NCBI RefSeq assembly: GCF_000732485.2
Contig: NZ_JAQV02000031.1
Span: 248,001 to 312,000, forward strand
Length of the DNA stretch: 64,000 bases
Reading direction: 5' to 3'
Source: Bacillus sp. SJS
GTDB lineage: Bacteria > Bacillota > Bacilli > Bacillales > Bacillaceae
Positions 25,450-35,734 of this stretch are shown here, one piece after another. The translations under genes were made by a program, and so were the position numbers. The notes beneath the pieces were generated by a model. That model saw only the letters and a list, made by a program, of their open reading frames with translations, was not told where the DNA came from and made no database searches. The stretch's first letter is position 1. Every line of letters starts with the position of its first letter.

Positions 25450-27522
25450 TTACTTTTGCTGCTCTTCTTTGTAATCACAGGCTGTACATTGAACCTGAAC
25501 ACCTTTTTTCAGCTTCTTCTCAACCAGCATCGCTTCACAGCGCGGGCAGTTCCTTGCTATCGGCTTATCCCATGACAGGAAATCACACTCAGGATATCTG
25601 TCGCAGCCGTAAAATAGACGTTTCTTCTTGGATTTGCGTTCAACGACATTTCCTTTATCGCATTTAGGACAAGGAACTCCGATCTCTTTCACAATAGGCT
25701 TCGTATTGCGGCAGTCCGGGAAATTGGAGCATGCCATGAATTTACCGTAGCGGCCCATCTTGATAACCATTGGGTTGCCGCACTCTTCACAATCTACACC
25801 TGCATATTCCGGCTTGATTTCTACTTCTTCCATCTCGGTTTCGGCAATGATTATCCGTTTTTCAAAATCTTTGTAGAAATCATCTATAATTTTTACCCAT
25901 TGGATATGGCCGTCTTCCACTTCATCCAGACTGTTTTCCATACGGGCTGTAAATTCGACATCAATAATTTCCGGAAAAAATTCCATAATCAGTTCAAGGA
26001 CAATTTCTCCAAGCTCTGTCGGAATAAAGCGCTTGTTATCAAGTGATACATACCCTCTTTTTTGGATCGTATCCAGTGTAGGCGCATAGGTGGACGGTCT
26101 TCCGATTCCCTGCTCTTCAAGCGTTTTAACCAAACGTGCTTCCGTATACCTTGGAGGCGGCTGGGTAAAATGCTGAGCGGGCTCCGTATCTTTTGAAAAT
26201 ACTTCGTCACCTGCTGCAAGCTCCGGCAAGTAGCGGTCCTTTTCTTCTACCTGATCATCATTTCCTTCAACATATACTTTCATGAAGCCAGGAAATTTAA
26301 CCTTTGACCCTGTAGCTCTGAAGACAACTCCATTATTATCTAAGTCTACGCTCATTGTGTCAAGTACAGCTGAAGCCATTTGGCTTGCTAAAAAGCGCTC
26401 CCAAATCAATTTGTATAGTCGGAGCTGGTCACGGCTCAAGTATTCCTTCATGGAGGATGGGTCTCTTAATGTAGATGTCGGACGAATGGCTTCATGGGCG
26501 TCCTGCGAATTGGAATTTTTCTTCGCGGCTTTCTTAACACCCAGATAGTCTTGTCCGTACTGCTGTTCAATGTATCCTGCTGCTTCAGTTTGAGCGGTTT
26601 CAGAAATTCTTGTGGAATCCGTTCTCATATATGTGATTAACCCGACGGTCCCCTCTTTGCCAAGATCAATTCCTTCATATAATTGCTGAGCAATCATCAT
26701 CGTTTTCTTGGCTCTGAAATTCAGCTTCCGGGCAGCTTCCTGCTGTAAGGTGGATGTTGTAAACGGCACCGCAGGGTTGCGCTTTCTCTCTTTCTTTGTC
26801 ACATTCGTCACGTTAAACGAATTACCCTTGATGCGGGATGTTACTTCTTTTACATCCTCTTCCGTTTTAAGCTCGCGTTTTTTACCGTCAATTCCGTAAA
26901 AAGATCCTTCGAATTGATCCTTGCCTTTGAAAAATTGGCTTTCTATTGTCCAGTACTCTTCAGGTATAAATGCATGGATCTCTTTTTCCCTGTCGATGAT
27001 CAGCCGGAGAGCAACCGATTGAACCCGTCCTGCACTAAGACCTTTTTTAACTTTTTTCCAAAGAATCGGACTTATTTTATAGCCTACAAGCCGATCCAGT
27101 ATTCTTCTCGCCTGCTGGGCATCCACCAAGTCCATATTAATCGCTCTTGGATGTTTAAAGGACTCTTTAATTGCGTCCTTTGTAATCTCATTGAATACAA
27201 CCCGGCAGTCCGAATGGACATCAAGATCAAGGCTGTGGGCCAGATGCCAGGCAATTGCTTCCCCTTCGCGATCCGGGTCAGCCGCGAGATAGACTTTCTT
27301 TGCTTTTTTTGCAGCAGATTTTAATTCTTTTAATACATCGCCTTTTCCTCTGATCGTAATATATTTAGGCGCAAAGTTTTGTGTTACGTCCACACCAATT
27401 TGACTTTTCGGCAAATCGCGGACGTGTCCCATAGATGCTTTCACTTTAAATTTTTTCCCTAAATACTTCTCAATTGTTTTCGCTTTTGCTGGTGATTCTA
27501 CAATAACCAGGTAATCCGACAT
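25450..27522 (-). CDS. topA: DNA topoisomerase I
   Basis: TopA relaxes negative supercoils by a type IA mechanism. The 690-residue protein has the TOPRIM domain ([18 protein letters not shown] at the start, [17 protein letters not shown] near 78-94), the active-site Tyr in [12 protein letters not shown] near 298, and three C-terminal zinc-finger modules ([43 protein letters not shown]). Length equals the Bacillus enzyme. The ATG has GAGGGGGA upstream, after a leader of about 210 bases that contains a 50-codon ORF. Confidence 0.98.
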   Translation of the reverse strand: MSDYLVIVESPAKAKTIEKYLGKKFKVKASMGHVRDLPKSQIGVDVTQNFAPKYITIRGKGDVLKELKSAAKKAKKVYLAADPDREGEAIAWHLAHSLDLDVHSDCRVVFNEITKDAIKESFKHPRAINMDLVDAQQARRILDRLVGYKISPILWKKVKKGLSAGRVQSVALRLIIDREKEIHAFIPEEYWTIESQFFKGKDQFEGSFYGIDGKKRELKTEEDVKEVTSRIKGNSFNVTNVTKKERKRNPAVPFTTSTLQQEAARKLNFRAKKTMMIAQQLYEGIDLGKEGTVGLITYMRTDSTRISETAQTEAAGYIEQQYGQDYLGVKKAAKKNSNSQDAHEAIRPTSTLRDPSSMKEYLSRDQLRLYKLIWERFLASQMASAVLDTMSVDLDNNGVVFRATGSKVKFPGFMKVYVEGNDDQVEEKDRYLPELAAGDEVFSKDTEPAQHFTQPPPRYTEARLVKTLEEQGIGRPSTYAPTLDTIQKRGYVSLDNKRFIPTELGEIVLELIMEFFPEIIDVEFTARMENSLDEVEDGHIQWVKIIDDFYKDFEKRIIIAETEMEEVEIKPEYAGVDCEECGNPMVIKMGRYGKFMACSNFPDCRNTKPIVKEIGVPCPKCDKGNVVERKSKKKRLFYGCDRYPECDFLSWDKPIARNCPRCEAMLVEKKLKKGVQVQCTACDYKEEQQK

Positions 27523-27577
27523 CCTTATGTCCCCCTCAAGAGGTATTCTCTCTCTTTATCTAAAAATGAACCTTTCA

Positions 27578-27730
27578 TTATTGGCTGTTACCCCAATAAC
27601 GGGCAGGAGCTAAGTCTTGCTTCCGGGCAGTTACAGGCAGTGCTGCATCCTTTATTTCTACAGATGACAAGGAAGGATTTCCCTGCTCGTTAACGCCGGG
27701 TATACGTGTATAAAAGCTTTTTGAAAGCAT
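27578..27730 (-). CDS. Unrecognised 50-codon ORF in the topA leader
   Basis: Between a promoter-like site (27759-27788) and topA runs an ATG-started frame of 50 codons, beginning MLSKSFYTRIPGVNEQGNPS and ending DLAPARYWGNSQ before TAA. The composition is mixed and protein-like, with no long low-complexity stretch, but the ribosome binding site (GAAAAG) is weak and I recognise no family. It could be a leader peptide, a small gene, or a remnant. The rest of the 292-base gap (27523-27814) shows only the promoter. Confidence 0.3.
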   Translation of the reverse strand: MLSKSFYTRIPGVNEQGNPSLSSVEIKDAALPVTARKQDLAPARYWGNSQ

Positions 27731-27758
27731 TTTTATCTTTTCAAGTTAAATCCCCACT

Positions 27759-27788
27759 ATTATTAAATATATATCATGCGTTTGTCAA
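27759..27788 (-). promoter_or_regulatory. Putative sigma-A promoter of topA
   Basis: TTGACA (27783-27788) matches the -35 consensus exactly, and AATAAT (27759-27764) matches the -10 at 5 of 6 bases with 18 bases between. It lies 27 bases after the dprA stop and would give topA a leader of about 230 bases. Confidence 0.6.
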
Positions 27789-27814
27789 ACAGTAATTTCC
27801 CGCTTAATGGAATT

Positions 27815-28723
27815 TTATTCCTCATAGCTGCCGGATGCTCTTAATCCAATTCCGTAAAATTCTTCTAAAATATCCTCTGCAGTCATCACAAGTTTTGCCC
27901 CATCTTTAATCAATTCATTCGTCCCATCCGAGTTTCTATCCAAAATGCGGCCCGGAATAGCGAAAACATCCTTCCCCTGCTCCATAGCAAGCTGCGCTGT
28001 TATAAGGGAGCCGCTCCTTTGCTTAGCCTCTGCAATCAGCGTCCCGCTGCTTAATCCGCTGATTAGTCGGTTTCGTTCTGGAAAATGCCATTTTTGGGGC
28101 CTGATATGGGGAGCGTATTCTGAGATCAGGAGATGGTGATTGCTGATTTCATTTGCCAGACCCCGGTTGGAGGAGGGATAAATATGCTGAAATCCTCCCC
28201 CAAGCACTGCAATCGTTTTCCCTCCATTAACAATCGACACAGCGTGTGCCGCTGTATCAATGCCTTCAGCAAGCCCGCTGACTATGACGAATCCTTGTTT
28301 GATAAGAGGAATAAGAACCCTTTCCAGTGCTTCTCTGCCGTACTGCGTGGATTGTCTTGCTCCCGCAACTCCCAGTGATCTGCGATGCTGAAAAAGCCCA
28401 AGATCTCCTTTACAAAATAAGAATAGAGGCGGATCGGGTAGTTCTTTTAGAAGATCGGGATATAACGGGTCGAGAATGGTAAGGAAGCGGGTTTCTTGTT
28501 TTTCAAGGCTTGTTTGGATGTCTGGTATTTTTAATGAAGTAAAATCTTTGGAGAAGGCAGAATAATAGGAGGGGGTAACCAGTCCTAACGACTGGTACTC
28601 AGAGGGTTTCAGGCTTTGGAGAAGGCTGAAAGACCGGTCGAATGCATAGAGTTTTCTAAGCTTCGCAGCACGAATACCCCTGCAGTGAGAAATCAGGAGC
28701 AGTGTGTTTTGTATGCTGTTCAC
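27815..28723 (-). CDS. dprA: DNA-processing protein DprA (Smf)
   Basis: DprA protects incoming single-stranded DNA and loads RecA during natural transformation. The 302-residue protein has an N-terminal helical part and the Rossmann-type core with SLGVAGARQSTQYGREALER near 115-134, VIVSGLAEGIDTAAHAVSI near 144-162 and RNRLISGLSSGTLIAEAKQR near 217. The start is a GTG with AAGGGTG upstream. It lies between sucD and topA as in B. subtilis. The gene alone does not prove competence. Confidence 0.96.
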   Translation of the reverse strand: MNSIQNTLLLISHCRGIRAAKLRKLYAFDRSFSLLQSLKPSEYQSLGLVTPSYYSAFSKDFTSLKIPDIQTSLEKQETRFLTILDPLYPDLLKELPDPPLFLFCKGDLGLFQHRRSLGVAGARQSTQYGREALERVLIPLIKQGFVIVSGLAEGIDTAAHAVSIVNGGKTIAVLGGGFQHIYPSSNRGLANEISNHHLLISEYAPHIRPQKWHFPERNRLISGLSSGTLIAEAKQRSGSLITAQLAMEQGKDVFAIPGRILDRNSDGTNELIKDGAKLVMTAEDILEEFYGIGLRASGSYEE

Positions 28724-28751
28724 AAAAGCACCCTTTCTTTTTTTGCATACT

Positions 28752-28782
28752 AATAGAAACGGATGCTAAAGCACCCGTTTCT
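28752..28782 (-). terminator. Terminator-like hairpin after sucD
   Basis: AGAAACGGGTGC and GCATCCGTTTCT pair over 12 positions (one G-U) with the loop TTTA. The following T run is short and broken (TTTCTATTAGT), so it may terminate only in part. It lies between the sucD stop and the dprA start. Confidence 0.65.
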
Positions 28783-28794
28783 ACTATTTAATTA

Positions 28795-29697
28795 TTAGTG
28801 TGTTTTGCAGTTCTCATAAATGCCTTTTTCTTTCAGAACAGAAATCAGGGTTTCACCCATTACTGAAGGTGTATCCGCTACTTGAATGCCGCAAGCATTC
28901 ATCGTTTTGACTTTTTCTTCAGCCGTTCCTTTTCCTCCAGAAATGATCGCACCTGCGTGGCCCATACGTTTTCCAGGAGGCGCTGTTTTTCCTCCGATGA
29001 AACCGACTACAGGTTTAGTCATGTTGGCCTTTACCCATTCAGCAGCTTCTTCCTCAGCTGTACCGCCGATTTCACCAATCATGATCACAGCATACGTTTC
29101 AGGATCTTCATTGAATGCTTTTAGAACATCGATAAAGTTTGTGCCGTTGACTGGATCTCCGCCGATTCCAACTGCTGAAGACTGCCCGATACCTGCCTGG
29201 GAAAGCTGGTGCACTGCTTCATATGTAAGCGTTCCTGAACGGGAAACAACTCCTACATGGCCTTTTGTATGAATGTAGCCTGGCATGATGCCGATTTTGC
29301 ACTCGCCTGGTGTAATGACACCCGGGCAGTTAGGTCCTACAAGGCGTGTTTTTTTGCCTTCCATGTAGCGTTTAACCTTTACCATATCCATTACCGGGAT
29401 ATGCTCTGTAATACAAATAACAAGATCAAGCTCTGCGTCTACTGCTTCCATGATGGAGTCAGCTGCAAAAGGCGCAGGAACGTAAATGACGGATGCATTT
29501 GCACCTGTTTCATTTTTTGCGTCAATAACCGTATTGAAAACCGGCACTCCTTCAACCTCTGTGCCGCCTTTTCCAGGTGTCACGCCGCCGACAATTTTCG
29601 TGCCGTACTCAAGCATTTGCTTTGTATGGAAAAGAGCTGTTGAACCTGTAATACCCTGAACAATAACTTTTGTGTCTTTATTAACGAAAACACTCAT
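28795..29697 (-). CDS. sucD: Succinyl-CoA synthetase alpha subunit
   Basis: SucD binds CoA and carries the phosphorylated His of the TCA-cycle enzyme that turns succinyl-CoA into succinate with NTP formation. The 300-residue protein has the CoA-binding start [35 protein letters not shown] near 147-161 and the active His in [17 protein letters not shown] near 243-259. It follows sucC by 18 bases and ends the operon. Confidence 0.98.
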   Translation of the reverse strand: MSVFVNKDTKVIVQGITGSTALFHTKQMLEYGTKIVGGVTPGKGGTEVEGVPVFNTVIDAKNETGANASVIYVPAPFAADSIMEAVDAELDLVICITEHIPVMDMVKVKRYMEGKKTRLVGPNCPGVITPGECKIGIMPGYIHTKGHVGVVSRSGTLTYEAVHQLSQAGIGQSSAVGIGGDPVNGTNFIDVLKAFNEDPETYAVIMIGEIGGTAEEEAAEWVKANMTKPVVGFIGGKTAPPGKRMGHAGAIISGGKGTAEEKVKTMNACGIQVADTPSVMGETLISVLKEKGIYENCKTH

Positions 29698-29715
29698 TTT
29701 TATCCCCCGCCTTTC

Positions 29716-30876
29716 TTAGCCTACTAAAGAAACGATTTTTTGAGCTCCATCCGCCATGGACTCAGCTGCCGTAATATTCAATCCTGAATCTTTTAAAATC
29801 TGTTTGCCCAATTCTACGTTCGTGCCTTCCAGACGCACAACCAATGGAATTTCAAGGCCAACTTGCTTTGTTGCTTCCACTACTCCTTCAGCAATGATGT
29901 CGCATTTCATGATTCCGCCGAAAATGTTAACGAAAATGCCTTTTACATTTTGGTCGGACAAAATGATTTTGAAGGCTTCCGTAACTTTCTCAGCCGTCGC
30001 GCCGCCCCCAACATCAAGGAAGTTTGCGGGTTCTCCGCCGTAGTAGTTGATAATATCCATTGTAGCCATCGCAAGTCCGGCTCCGTTAACCATGCATCCG
30101 ATCTTTCCATCTAATGAGATGTAGCTTAGGTCGTATTTGGATGCTTCAATTTCTTTAGCATCCTCTTCATCAAGATCTCTGTACTCCAGAACATCTTTTT
30201 GACGGTACAAAGAATTTGCATCGAAGTTCAGCTTAGCGTCAAGCGCCATGACTTTTCCGTCGCCTGTTACAACCAATGGGTTGATTTCTGCGATCGAACA
30301 ATCTTTTTCTGTGAACGCTTTATATAGGCTCATCATAAATTTAGCCGCCTGTCCTACAAGCTCACGCGGGATGTTAATGTTGAATGCAATGCGGCGCGCC
30401 TGATACATTTGAAGGCCGACTGCCGGATCAACGGATTCTTTAAAAATTTTCTCTGGCGTTTTTTCAGCCACTTCTTCAATTTCTGTTCCGCCTTCTTCAG
30501 AAGCCATCAGAACGACTCTGGAGGAATCACGGTCCAGAACAAGGCCCACGTAATATTCCTTCTTAATGTCGCAGCCTTCCTCGATAAGCAAACGCTTAAC
30601 TTCTTTACCTTCAGGACCTGTCTGATGGGTAATCAGTGTTTTCCCCAAGATTTCGCTTGCATATTCTTTTACCTCATCCAGATTTTTCGCAACCTTTACC
30701 CCGCCTGCTTTTCCGCGGCCGCCTGCATGAATCTGTGCTTTTACCACAGTTACCTGTGTTCCTAGTTCTTTTGCTGCTTCAACTGCTTCTTCAACAGTGA
30801 ACGCGACTTTCCCGTTAGGCACTGCAACCCCATATTTTCTGAGGATTTCTTTTCCCTGGTACTCATGGATATTCAT
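29716..30876 (-). CDS. sucC: Succinyl-CoA synthetase beta subunit
   Basis: SucC is the ATP-grasp subunit of succinyl-CoA synthetase. The 386 residues begin [17 protein letters not shown], have [18 protein letters not shown] near 47-64 for nucleotide binding, and [17 protein letters not shown] near 321-337. The length is as in B. subtilis. TAGGAGGATGG precedes the ATG. A good promoter lies 48-76 bases upstream. Confidence 0.98.
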   Translation of the reverse strand: MNIHEYQGKEILRKYGVAVPNGKVAFTVEEAVEAAKELGTQVTVVKAQIHAGGRGKAGGVKVAKNLDEVKEYASEILGKTLITHQTGPEGKEVKRLLIEEGCDIKKEYYVGLVLDRDSSRVVLMASEEGGTEIEEVAEKTPEKIFKESVDPAVGLQMYQARRIAFNINIPRELVGQAAKFMMSLYKAFTEKDCSIAEINPLVVTGDGKVMALDAKLNFDANSLYRQKDVLEYRDLDEEDAKEIEASKYDLSYISLDGKIGCMVNGAGLAMATMDIINYYGGEPANFLDVGGGATAEKVTEAFKIILSDQNVKGIFVNIFGGIMKCDIIAEGVVEATKQVGLEIPLVVRLEGTNVELGKQILKDSGLNITAAESMADGAQKIVSLVG

Positions 30877-30923
30877 ATCCCATCCTCCTAACCTATGTAT
30901 CAGTTAAATTAGACTGCGCTTTC

Positions 30924-30952
30924 ATTTTATAAAATAGTTGATTGGTTGTCTA
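30924..30952 (-). promoter_or_regulatory. Putative sigma-A promoter of sucCD
   Basis: TAGACA (30947-30952) and TAAAAT (30924-30929) are 17 bases apart on the minus strand; each differs from consensus at one base. The spacing to the sucC ATG leaves a leader of about 40 bases. The rest of the ylqH-sucC gap shows nothing else clear. Confidence 0.65.
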
Positions 30953-31059
30953 CCATTCCACTCAAAATCTTTAAATCCTTCGAAAAATTCGTAATCTTTC
31001 ACCCTGAATTGTTTTTGTGAAAATATAAAAAATGTGACATCTAAGCCATACCAGTCCAG

Positions 31060-31335
31060 TCAATTTTTCTCCTTTAATTTGTCCAGCCTATAGATGTATG
31101 CAAAAATTTCGGCAACCACTGCATATAGGTCTTCCGGAATTTCCTGTTGAATTTCAAGGGATTGGAGGAGTGCTGCCAGGGAAGGATCTTCTTTGACAGG
31201 AACTCCGGCCTCCCTCGCCCTTAAGAGGATTTCATCCGCAATCAGCCCCTGCCCTTTAGCTGTTACCTTCGGAGCGCTCGCCCCGTTTCCCTCATACTTC
31301 AGAGCAATTGCCTTGCGCAGCTCCCTGTCCTTCAT
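31060..31335 (-). CDS. ylqH: FlhB C-terminal-domain homologue YlqH
   Basis: A 91-residue protein that matches only the cytoplasmic C-terminal fragment of FlhB. It begins just where FlhB is cut after NPTH: RKAIALKYEGN here against FAIALKYDES in FlhB of this window, and both end with IFAYIYRLDK or ILAYIYRLKN. The NPTH site and all membrane segments are missing. The ATG overlaps the ylqG stop by 4 bases. Such free-standing FlhB-C proteins are known in Bacillus (YlqH) and, as FlhX, in epsilon-proteobacteria; the function here is not established. Confidence 0.85.
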   Translation of the reverse strand: MKDRELRKAIALKYEGNGASAPKVTAKGQGLIADEILLRAREAGVPVKEDPSLAALLQSLEIQQEIPEDLYAVVAEIFAYIYRLDKLKEKN

Positions 31336-32792
31336 ATTTTAAAATCAAATCCTTTCTTGGGAGTTTGATAGAGATCTGGTTCAGGAACTTTGCTCTTCTC
31401 TGTTCTTTTAAAGGAAATCCCTGAAAATTGATAGGGCAGATTTTGAAATTGAGCCTTTAACTCAGCAGCTGCACCGGCGGCCAGAGGACCCAGATCATGC
31501 TTTGAATGCACAACCGCTGTTACGATTCGGTTTTGAATTTGAACATCAGCCATAATGGAGCCAAGATTGGCAAGTTCCAGATAAAAAACGAGCTTGCAGA
31601 AGGCGGGGTCAATTTTCCCCTCAGAATCTTTCCTGAGCTGAAACTGAATCGATACATCAGAGAGGATGCGCTCATCCTGTATCGGAAAATGATGCCAGAT
31701 TGTTGTTACTCCAGGCTGCTCTGTCTGAGAAAGCTGGATTCCATTCAGCTTCCGGGACAGCTTCTCTGCACTTTCTCCTGCAGCACCTTCCAAATCGGCG
31801 GCATCTGCCAGGAGGGATCTGAAGGCTGCATCCTTCAGCAAAGCGTCCTTTGAATGATCCTGTATCATGGTTAGGGATTTTTCAAGCATGGAAAACAGCC
31901 GGACGAGTTCTTTCGGCTGAGCCAGGACTTCAATCTCTTTGCCTTTATTCACCAGCCAGCTGCTTTCTTCTGAAGACAGCAATGTTTCTTGATCCACACC
32001 CCCCGTAAAAATAGTCCTGAGCATTTCTTCAGGATTGGGAGCGGTATTCAACTTTTTCAGAATTCCTGAGGCGTTTACATGGTCAGCCGACAGCGGCTCA
32101 TCATTCCATTGGATGAGCTGATCCATCATCAGAGAGGCTTTTCGCTGTACGGGAGCGGCAAGAATGGCCTCAATGACCTGCCTTAATGCCTTGGGCTTCT
32201 CTTTGTGCAAATCCTGTCCTGCTAACTCTGAAGCCAGCAGCTGAAGATCATTTTTCAATGTTCCCCCTGTCAATGCTTCAAATAAAGCTGAAAGAGTATT
32301 ACCAGTAATGGGAAGTCCGCGTTCAAATGCAGCCGTAACGGTTTTGAACCCATCAGCTTTCAAGCTCTCCGGCACGCTTTTAAGCCATTCTGCAGCTTCA
32401 GGCAGTTCATCTGCAGAAAAAGGAATATTTGCTCTTAGAAGGCGTTCTGCCAGCTGTGAATGCTCTTTGCCTGCAGAAGGAAGTCCCAGGCTGCGGTTAA
32501 TGACTGCGGTTAGACGGTCCATATTTCCAGAGGTATCCAACTGTTCCCGTAATCTAAGCTTCGGAACTCCCGTTTTTGACAGAACTGCTGCCTCAAAAAG
32601 ATATTCTGCCCCTTTTATCAGCGGCGCTTCAACAACAGCTAAAGCCTTGTTTGCACCAATCTGAATGAGTGCACGCTGATTTGGGTAGAGTTCACTTATC
32701 TTTCCGATGACGAGCTGGCCGTCTTTAAGCTGAAATGAGCCTGTCCCTTTAGCGGTTAATGTAGGCAGCAGAGCTGAGGTGATTCGATCCAA
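31332..32792 (-). CDS. ylqG: YlqG family protein with FliK-like C-terminal region
   Basis: A 486-residue protein corresponding to YlqG of B. subtilis by position. There is no signal peptide and no membrane segment. The N-terminal part begins TSALLPTLTAKGTGSFQLKD; the middle is helical and variable. The C-terminal part (about 370-470), with KLVFYLELANLGSIMADVQI, has the LEL-x-x-LG pattern of FliK C-terminal domains. The TTG start follows TAGGAGTG. Coupled to ylqH, a FlhB-C homologue, it may form a FliK/FlhB-like pair; this is inference. Confidence 0.75.
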   Translation of the reverse strand: MDRITSALLPTLTAKGTGSFQLKDGQLVIGKISELYPNQRALIQIGANKALAVVEAPLIKGAEYLFEAAVLSKTGVPKLRLREQLDTSGNMDRLTAVINRSLGLPSAGKEHSQLAERLLRANIPFSADELPEAAEWLKSVPESLKADGFKTVTAAFERGLPITGNTLSALFEALTGGTLKNDLQLLASELAGQDLHKEKPKALRQVIEAILAAPVQRKASLMMDQLIQWNDEPLSADHVNASGILKKLNTAPNPEEMLRTIFTGGVDQETLLSSEESSWLVNKGKEIEVLAQPKELVRLFSMLEKSLTMIQDHSKDALLKDAAFRSLLADAADLEGAAGESAEKLSRKLNGIQLSQTEQPGVTTIWHHFPIQDERILSDVSIQFQLRKDSEGKIDPAFCKLVFYLELANLGSIMADVQIQNRIVTAVVHSKHDLGPLAAGAAAELKAQFQNLPYQFSGISFKRTEKSKVPEPDLYQTPKKGFDFKI

Positions 32793-32804
32793 CTGTTTTC
32801 ACTC

Positions 32805-33572
32805 CTAATTTAAATGTTCTTTTACCGGACTGAACGTTTTTCGGTGATGGGGTGTGATGCCGAGAAGTCTTAAAGATTCCAGATGCACTGATGTTCCATA
32901 GCCCATATTCTGATCAAATCCATAGCCTGGATAAGCAATGGCGAGATCCTTCATGATCCTGTCCCTGGTCACTTTTGCCACAATCGAACCCGCCGCAATG
33001 GAAATGCTTCGTGCATCTCCTTTAATAATTTTTTCCTGCGGAATATCAAGCTCTACCTCCATCGCATCAATCAGAAGATAGTCAGGACTCAATTTCAGGT
33101 CATGTATGGCAAGCTTCATGGCCTTCTTAGCTGCCTGATAAATATTGATCTCGTCAATTTCATCCGCATCTACAATTCCCACACCAATCGCAAGTGCTTC
33201 TTTTTGAATGACGTCAAAAAAGAAATCTCTTTTCGCTTCCGATAGTTTCTTTGAATCGTTCAGTCCCTCCAAATAAAAATCTTCCGGAAGGATGACGGCA
33301 CCCGCTACAACAGGACCCGCCAAGGGCCCTCTCCCTGCTTCGTCAATTCCCGCTATCGATGTAAATCCTTTGGAACGTGCTTCATATTCAAAGCTCTTTA
33401 ACTCCTCAAAGGTTTCTTTCATTTTTGCTTTTTTTACAAGCCTTGCTTTATGACTTTCAGCAAGCTTTCTTACAGAGGCTCGGTCATCCCTGCTATATGT
33501 CTGAATAAGCGGGTCTTCAAAATTACGCACAGCAGAAAGAATGGCTTGAATTTCTTTAACGGTTTGCTTCAT
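32805..33572 (-). CDS. rnhB: Ribonuclease HII
   Basis: RNase HII removes ribonucleotides and RNA from RNA-DNA hybrids. The 255-residue protein has the catalytic GIDEAGRGPLAGPVVAGA near 75-92 (Asp, Glu), a second Asp in LIDAMEVELD near 166, and the ISIAAGSIVAKVTRDR block near 187-202. An N-terminal extension of about 70 residues, usual in Bacillus, precedes the core. It lies between rbgA and ylqG. Confidence 0.97.
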   Translation of the reverse strand: MKQTVKEIQAILSAVRNFEDPLIQTYSRDDRASVRKLAESHKARLVKKAKMKETFEELKSFEYEARSKGFTSIAGIDEAGRGPLAGPVVAGAVILPEDFYLEGLNDSKKLSEAKRDFFFDVIQKEALAIGVGIVDADEIDEINIYQAAKKAMKLAIHDLKLSPDYLLIDAMEVELDIPQEKIIKGDARSISIAAGSIVAKVTRDRIMKDLAIAYPGYGFDQNMGYGTSVHLESLRLLGITPHHRKTFSPVKEHLN

Positions 33573-33610
33573 TTCATAAACTTCCTTCTTGATAGTATCG
33601 GTTTTTCGGC

Positions 33611-33642
33611 AAAAAAATAAAGACTCGCATCATGCAAGTCTC
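33611..33642 (-). terminator. Intrinsic terminator after rbgA
   Basis: GACTTGCA and TGCGAGTC (8 pairs, one G-U) with a 3-base loop are followed on the minus strand by TTTATTTTTTT. It begins 4 bases after the rbgA stop. The space left before rnhB is only about 40 bases, so the rnhB promoter, if any, must overlap it. Confidence 0.85.
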
Positions 33643-33646
33643 TTTA

Positions 33647-34501
33647 TCATATCTCTTCTCCCGGTCTTTCGAAAGACAGGGGACCCAATTTTTCGGAACG
33701 GATTTCCCGCAGGACCAGCTCTGAGGTTTTGTCATAGTCGACTATGCCCCCGCTCATCATACAGCCTCTGCGATTGGCGATTTCATCAAACACCGCAACG
33801 ATTTCCTCCGGAATTTCCTCAAATCCATAGCGCTCCTTAAGTCTCTCAGGATAATTCTCTCTTAAAAAATTCAGGGCATAGACTGTAATATCCTGAAGAT
33901 TTAAAATGGTATCCTTAATTGCTCCAGTAACCGCAAGCTTATAGCCGACAAGCTGGTCCTCGAATTTCGGCCATAAAATACCCGGTGTATCCAGAAGCTC
34001 GATTTCTTTGCCAACCTTTACCCATTGCTGAGCTGTTGTAACACCTGGACGATCTCCTGTTTTGGCCATATTTTTCTTGGCCAGTCGATTAATCAGCGTC
34101 GATTTCCCTACATTGGGAATTCCGATAATGAGCGCTCTGATGGCGCGGGGCCGAACACCTTTTGCTTCAAGACGGTCCAGCTTCTCTTTTAAAACCAGCT
34201 TGGAAAGCGGAAGTATGTCCTTCAACCCTTTTCCAGACTGGGCATCCAGAGGAAGGGCATGCATTCCTTTTTCTTTAAAATAGCTGAGCCATTCTTTCGT
34301 TATTCTTGGATCCGCCATATCTGCTTTGTTGAGCAAAATGATACGAGGTTTGACTGAAACAATTTCATCAATCATCGGATTTCTAGATGAAAGAGGCAGC
34401 CTTGCATCCACCAATTCATAAACAATATCAATCAGCTTTAATTTTTCTGTTACCTGCCTCCTGGCTTTCGCCATATGGCCGGGAAACCATTGTATAGCCA
34501 T
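33647..34501 (-). CDS. rbgA: Ribosome biogenesis GTPase RbgA (YlqF)
   Basis: RbgA is a circularly permuted GTPase needed for the last steps of 50S subunit assembly. The 284-residue protein has G4 ILLNKADM near 55 before G1 [17 protein letters not shown] near 127-143, the order typical of permuted GTPases, then G3 LLDTPGI near 172. The C-terminal domain is helical. AAGGTG lies before the ATG. It sits with other ribosome genes (rplS, rimM, rpsP), as in B. subtilis. Confidence 0.97.
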   Translation of the reverse strand: MAIQWFPGHMAKARRQVTEKLKLIDIVYELVDARLPLSSRNPMIDEIVSVKPRIILLNKADMADPRITKEWLSYFKEKGMHALPLDAQSGKGLKDILPLSKLVLKEKLDRLEAKGVRPRAIRALIIGIPNVGKSTLINRLAKKNMAKTGDRPGVTTAQQWVKVGKEIELLDTPGILWPKFEDQLVGYKLAVTGAIKDTILNLQDITVYALNFLRENYPERLKERYGFEEIPEEIVAVFDEIANRRGCMMSGGIVDYDKTSELVLREIRSEKLGPLSFERPGEEI

Positions 34502-34515
34502 TTTAACACCTTCCT

Positions 34516-35079
34516 TTACTTCACAATACGCATTTCAGGAAGCGGCCAGTAAACAACCCTTGCCTCTCCCATAATCTCCGACACCGGCACTGTGCCGATA
34601 TGACGGCTGTCTTTGCTGATCCTTCGATTGTCCCCCATGACGAACACTTGCCCGTTTGGCACCTTTTTACGCCCTGTTATTTCTTCGAGAGTAAAGTTTT
34701 CAGTCAGCGGCGGGTCAATCAGCTCAGCTTTATACTCGTTTAAATAGGGTTCAGCTACCGGCCTGCCATTTATGTATAGCTGATCATACTTATATTCAAC
34801 CGTATCTCCGGGAAGTCCAATGATTCTTTTAATATAATCCTCATCCTCTGAGGCATGAAACACAACAATGTCAAATCTCTTAGGGCCTGAAAGAGAGAAG
34901 CCCGCTTTGTTTACGATCATCCGGTCATACGAGTTAAGAGTAGGAAGCATGGATTCACCATCCACCACGACCGTGGAAAACAAAAAATGACGAATAATAA
35001 ATGCGATGATAATGGCCAGTCCAATCGCTTTGAGCCATTCAAATATCTCTTTTCTTTCTTTAGTCAAACAGCTCACCAT
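34516..35079 (-). CDS. lepB: Type I signal peptidase
   Basis: LepB cuts signal peptides from exported proteins at the outer face of the membrane. The 187-residue protein has one N-terminal membrane anchor (about 15-35), the catalytic Ser in DGESMLPTL near 43, the Lys in [15 protein letters not shown] near 82, and the [17 protein letters not shown] box near 145-161. It is of the short SipS type. The ATG at 35079 is used; a TTG at 35067 after GGTGAG is possible. I do not recall a signal peptidase gene between rplS and rbgA in B. subtilis 168, though related genera have one. Confidence 0.95.
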   Translation of the reverse strand: MVSCLTKERKEIFEWLKAIGLAIIIAFIIRHFLFSTVVVDGESMLPTLNSYDRMIVNKAGFSLSGPKRFDIVVFHASEDEDYIKRIIGLPGDTVEYKYDQLYINGRPVAEPYLNEYKAELIDPPLTENFTLEEITGRKKVPNGQVFVMGDNRRISKDSRHIGTVPVSEIMGEARVVYWPLPEMRIVK

Positions 35080-35203
35080 CCCAATCTTCAGCTAATTCTA
35101 TTTTTGCACATCAGCGGTAAGTTAAAACCTCGATATTTGATGGGAACGGCAGAGCGCTTCAGTTTTTTTGCTTTTTAATGATGGATTTACCTTTATTATC
35201 TCA

Positions 35204-35237
35204 TAAAAAAAGAGCTTGTTGCTTTAACAAGCTCTTT
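35204..35237 (-). terminator. Intrinsic terminator after rplS
   Basis: AAAGAGCTTGTT and AACAAGCTCTTT form a 12-base-pair stem with a 5-base loop, followed on the minus strand by TTTTTTATG. It lies 8 bases after the rplS stop and isolates rplS from lepB. Confidence 0.93.
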
Positions 35238-35244
35238 CTCTAAT

Positions 35245-35690
<446 letters not shown>

Positions 35691-35696
35691 AAAGAT

Positions 35697-35726
35697 ATCT
35701 TATCATATTCTATCTTTCTTTTGCAA
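35697..35726 (-). promoter_or_regulatory. Putative rplS promoter with extended -10
   Basis: On the minus strand TTGCAA (35721-35726) and TAAGAT (35697-35702) are 18 bases apart, and TG stands one base before the -10, making an extended -10. It lies 9 bases after the trmD stop and gives rplS a leader of about 100 bases. Confidence 0.55.
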
Positions 35727-35734
35727 CTGGAATT

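Noticed and set aside
25314-25502. Minus-strand frame of 62 codons at the topA end
   Set aside because: It mixes the topA 3' end out of frame, the terminator and the dispersed repeat; no ribosome binding site.
27523-27740. topA leader as a T-box or known riboswitch
   Set aside because: I looked for a T-box sequence, a specifier-type arrangement and a terminator/antiterminator pair and found none.
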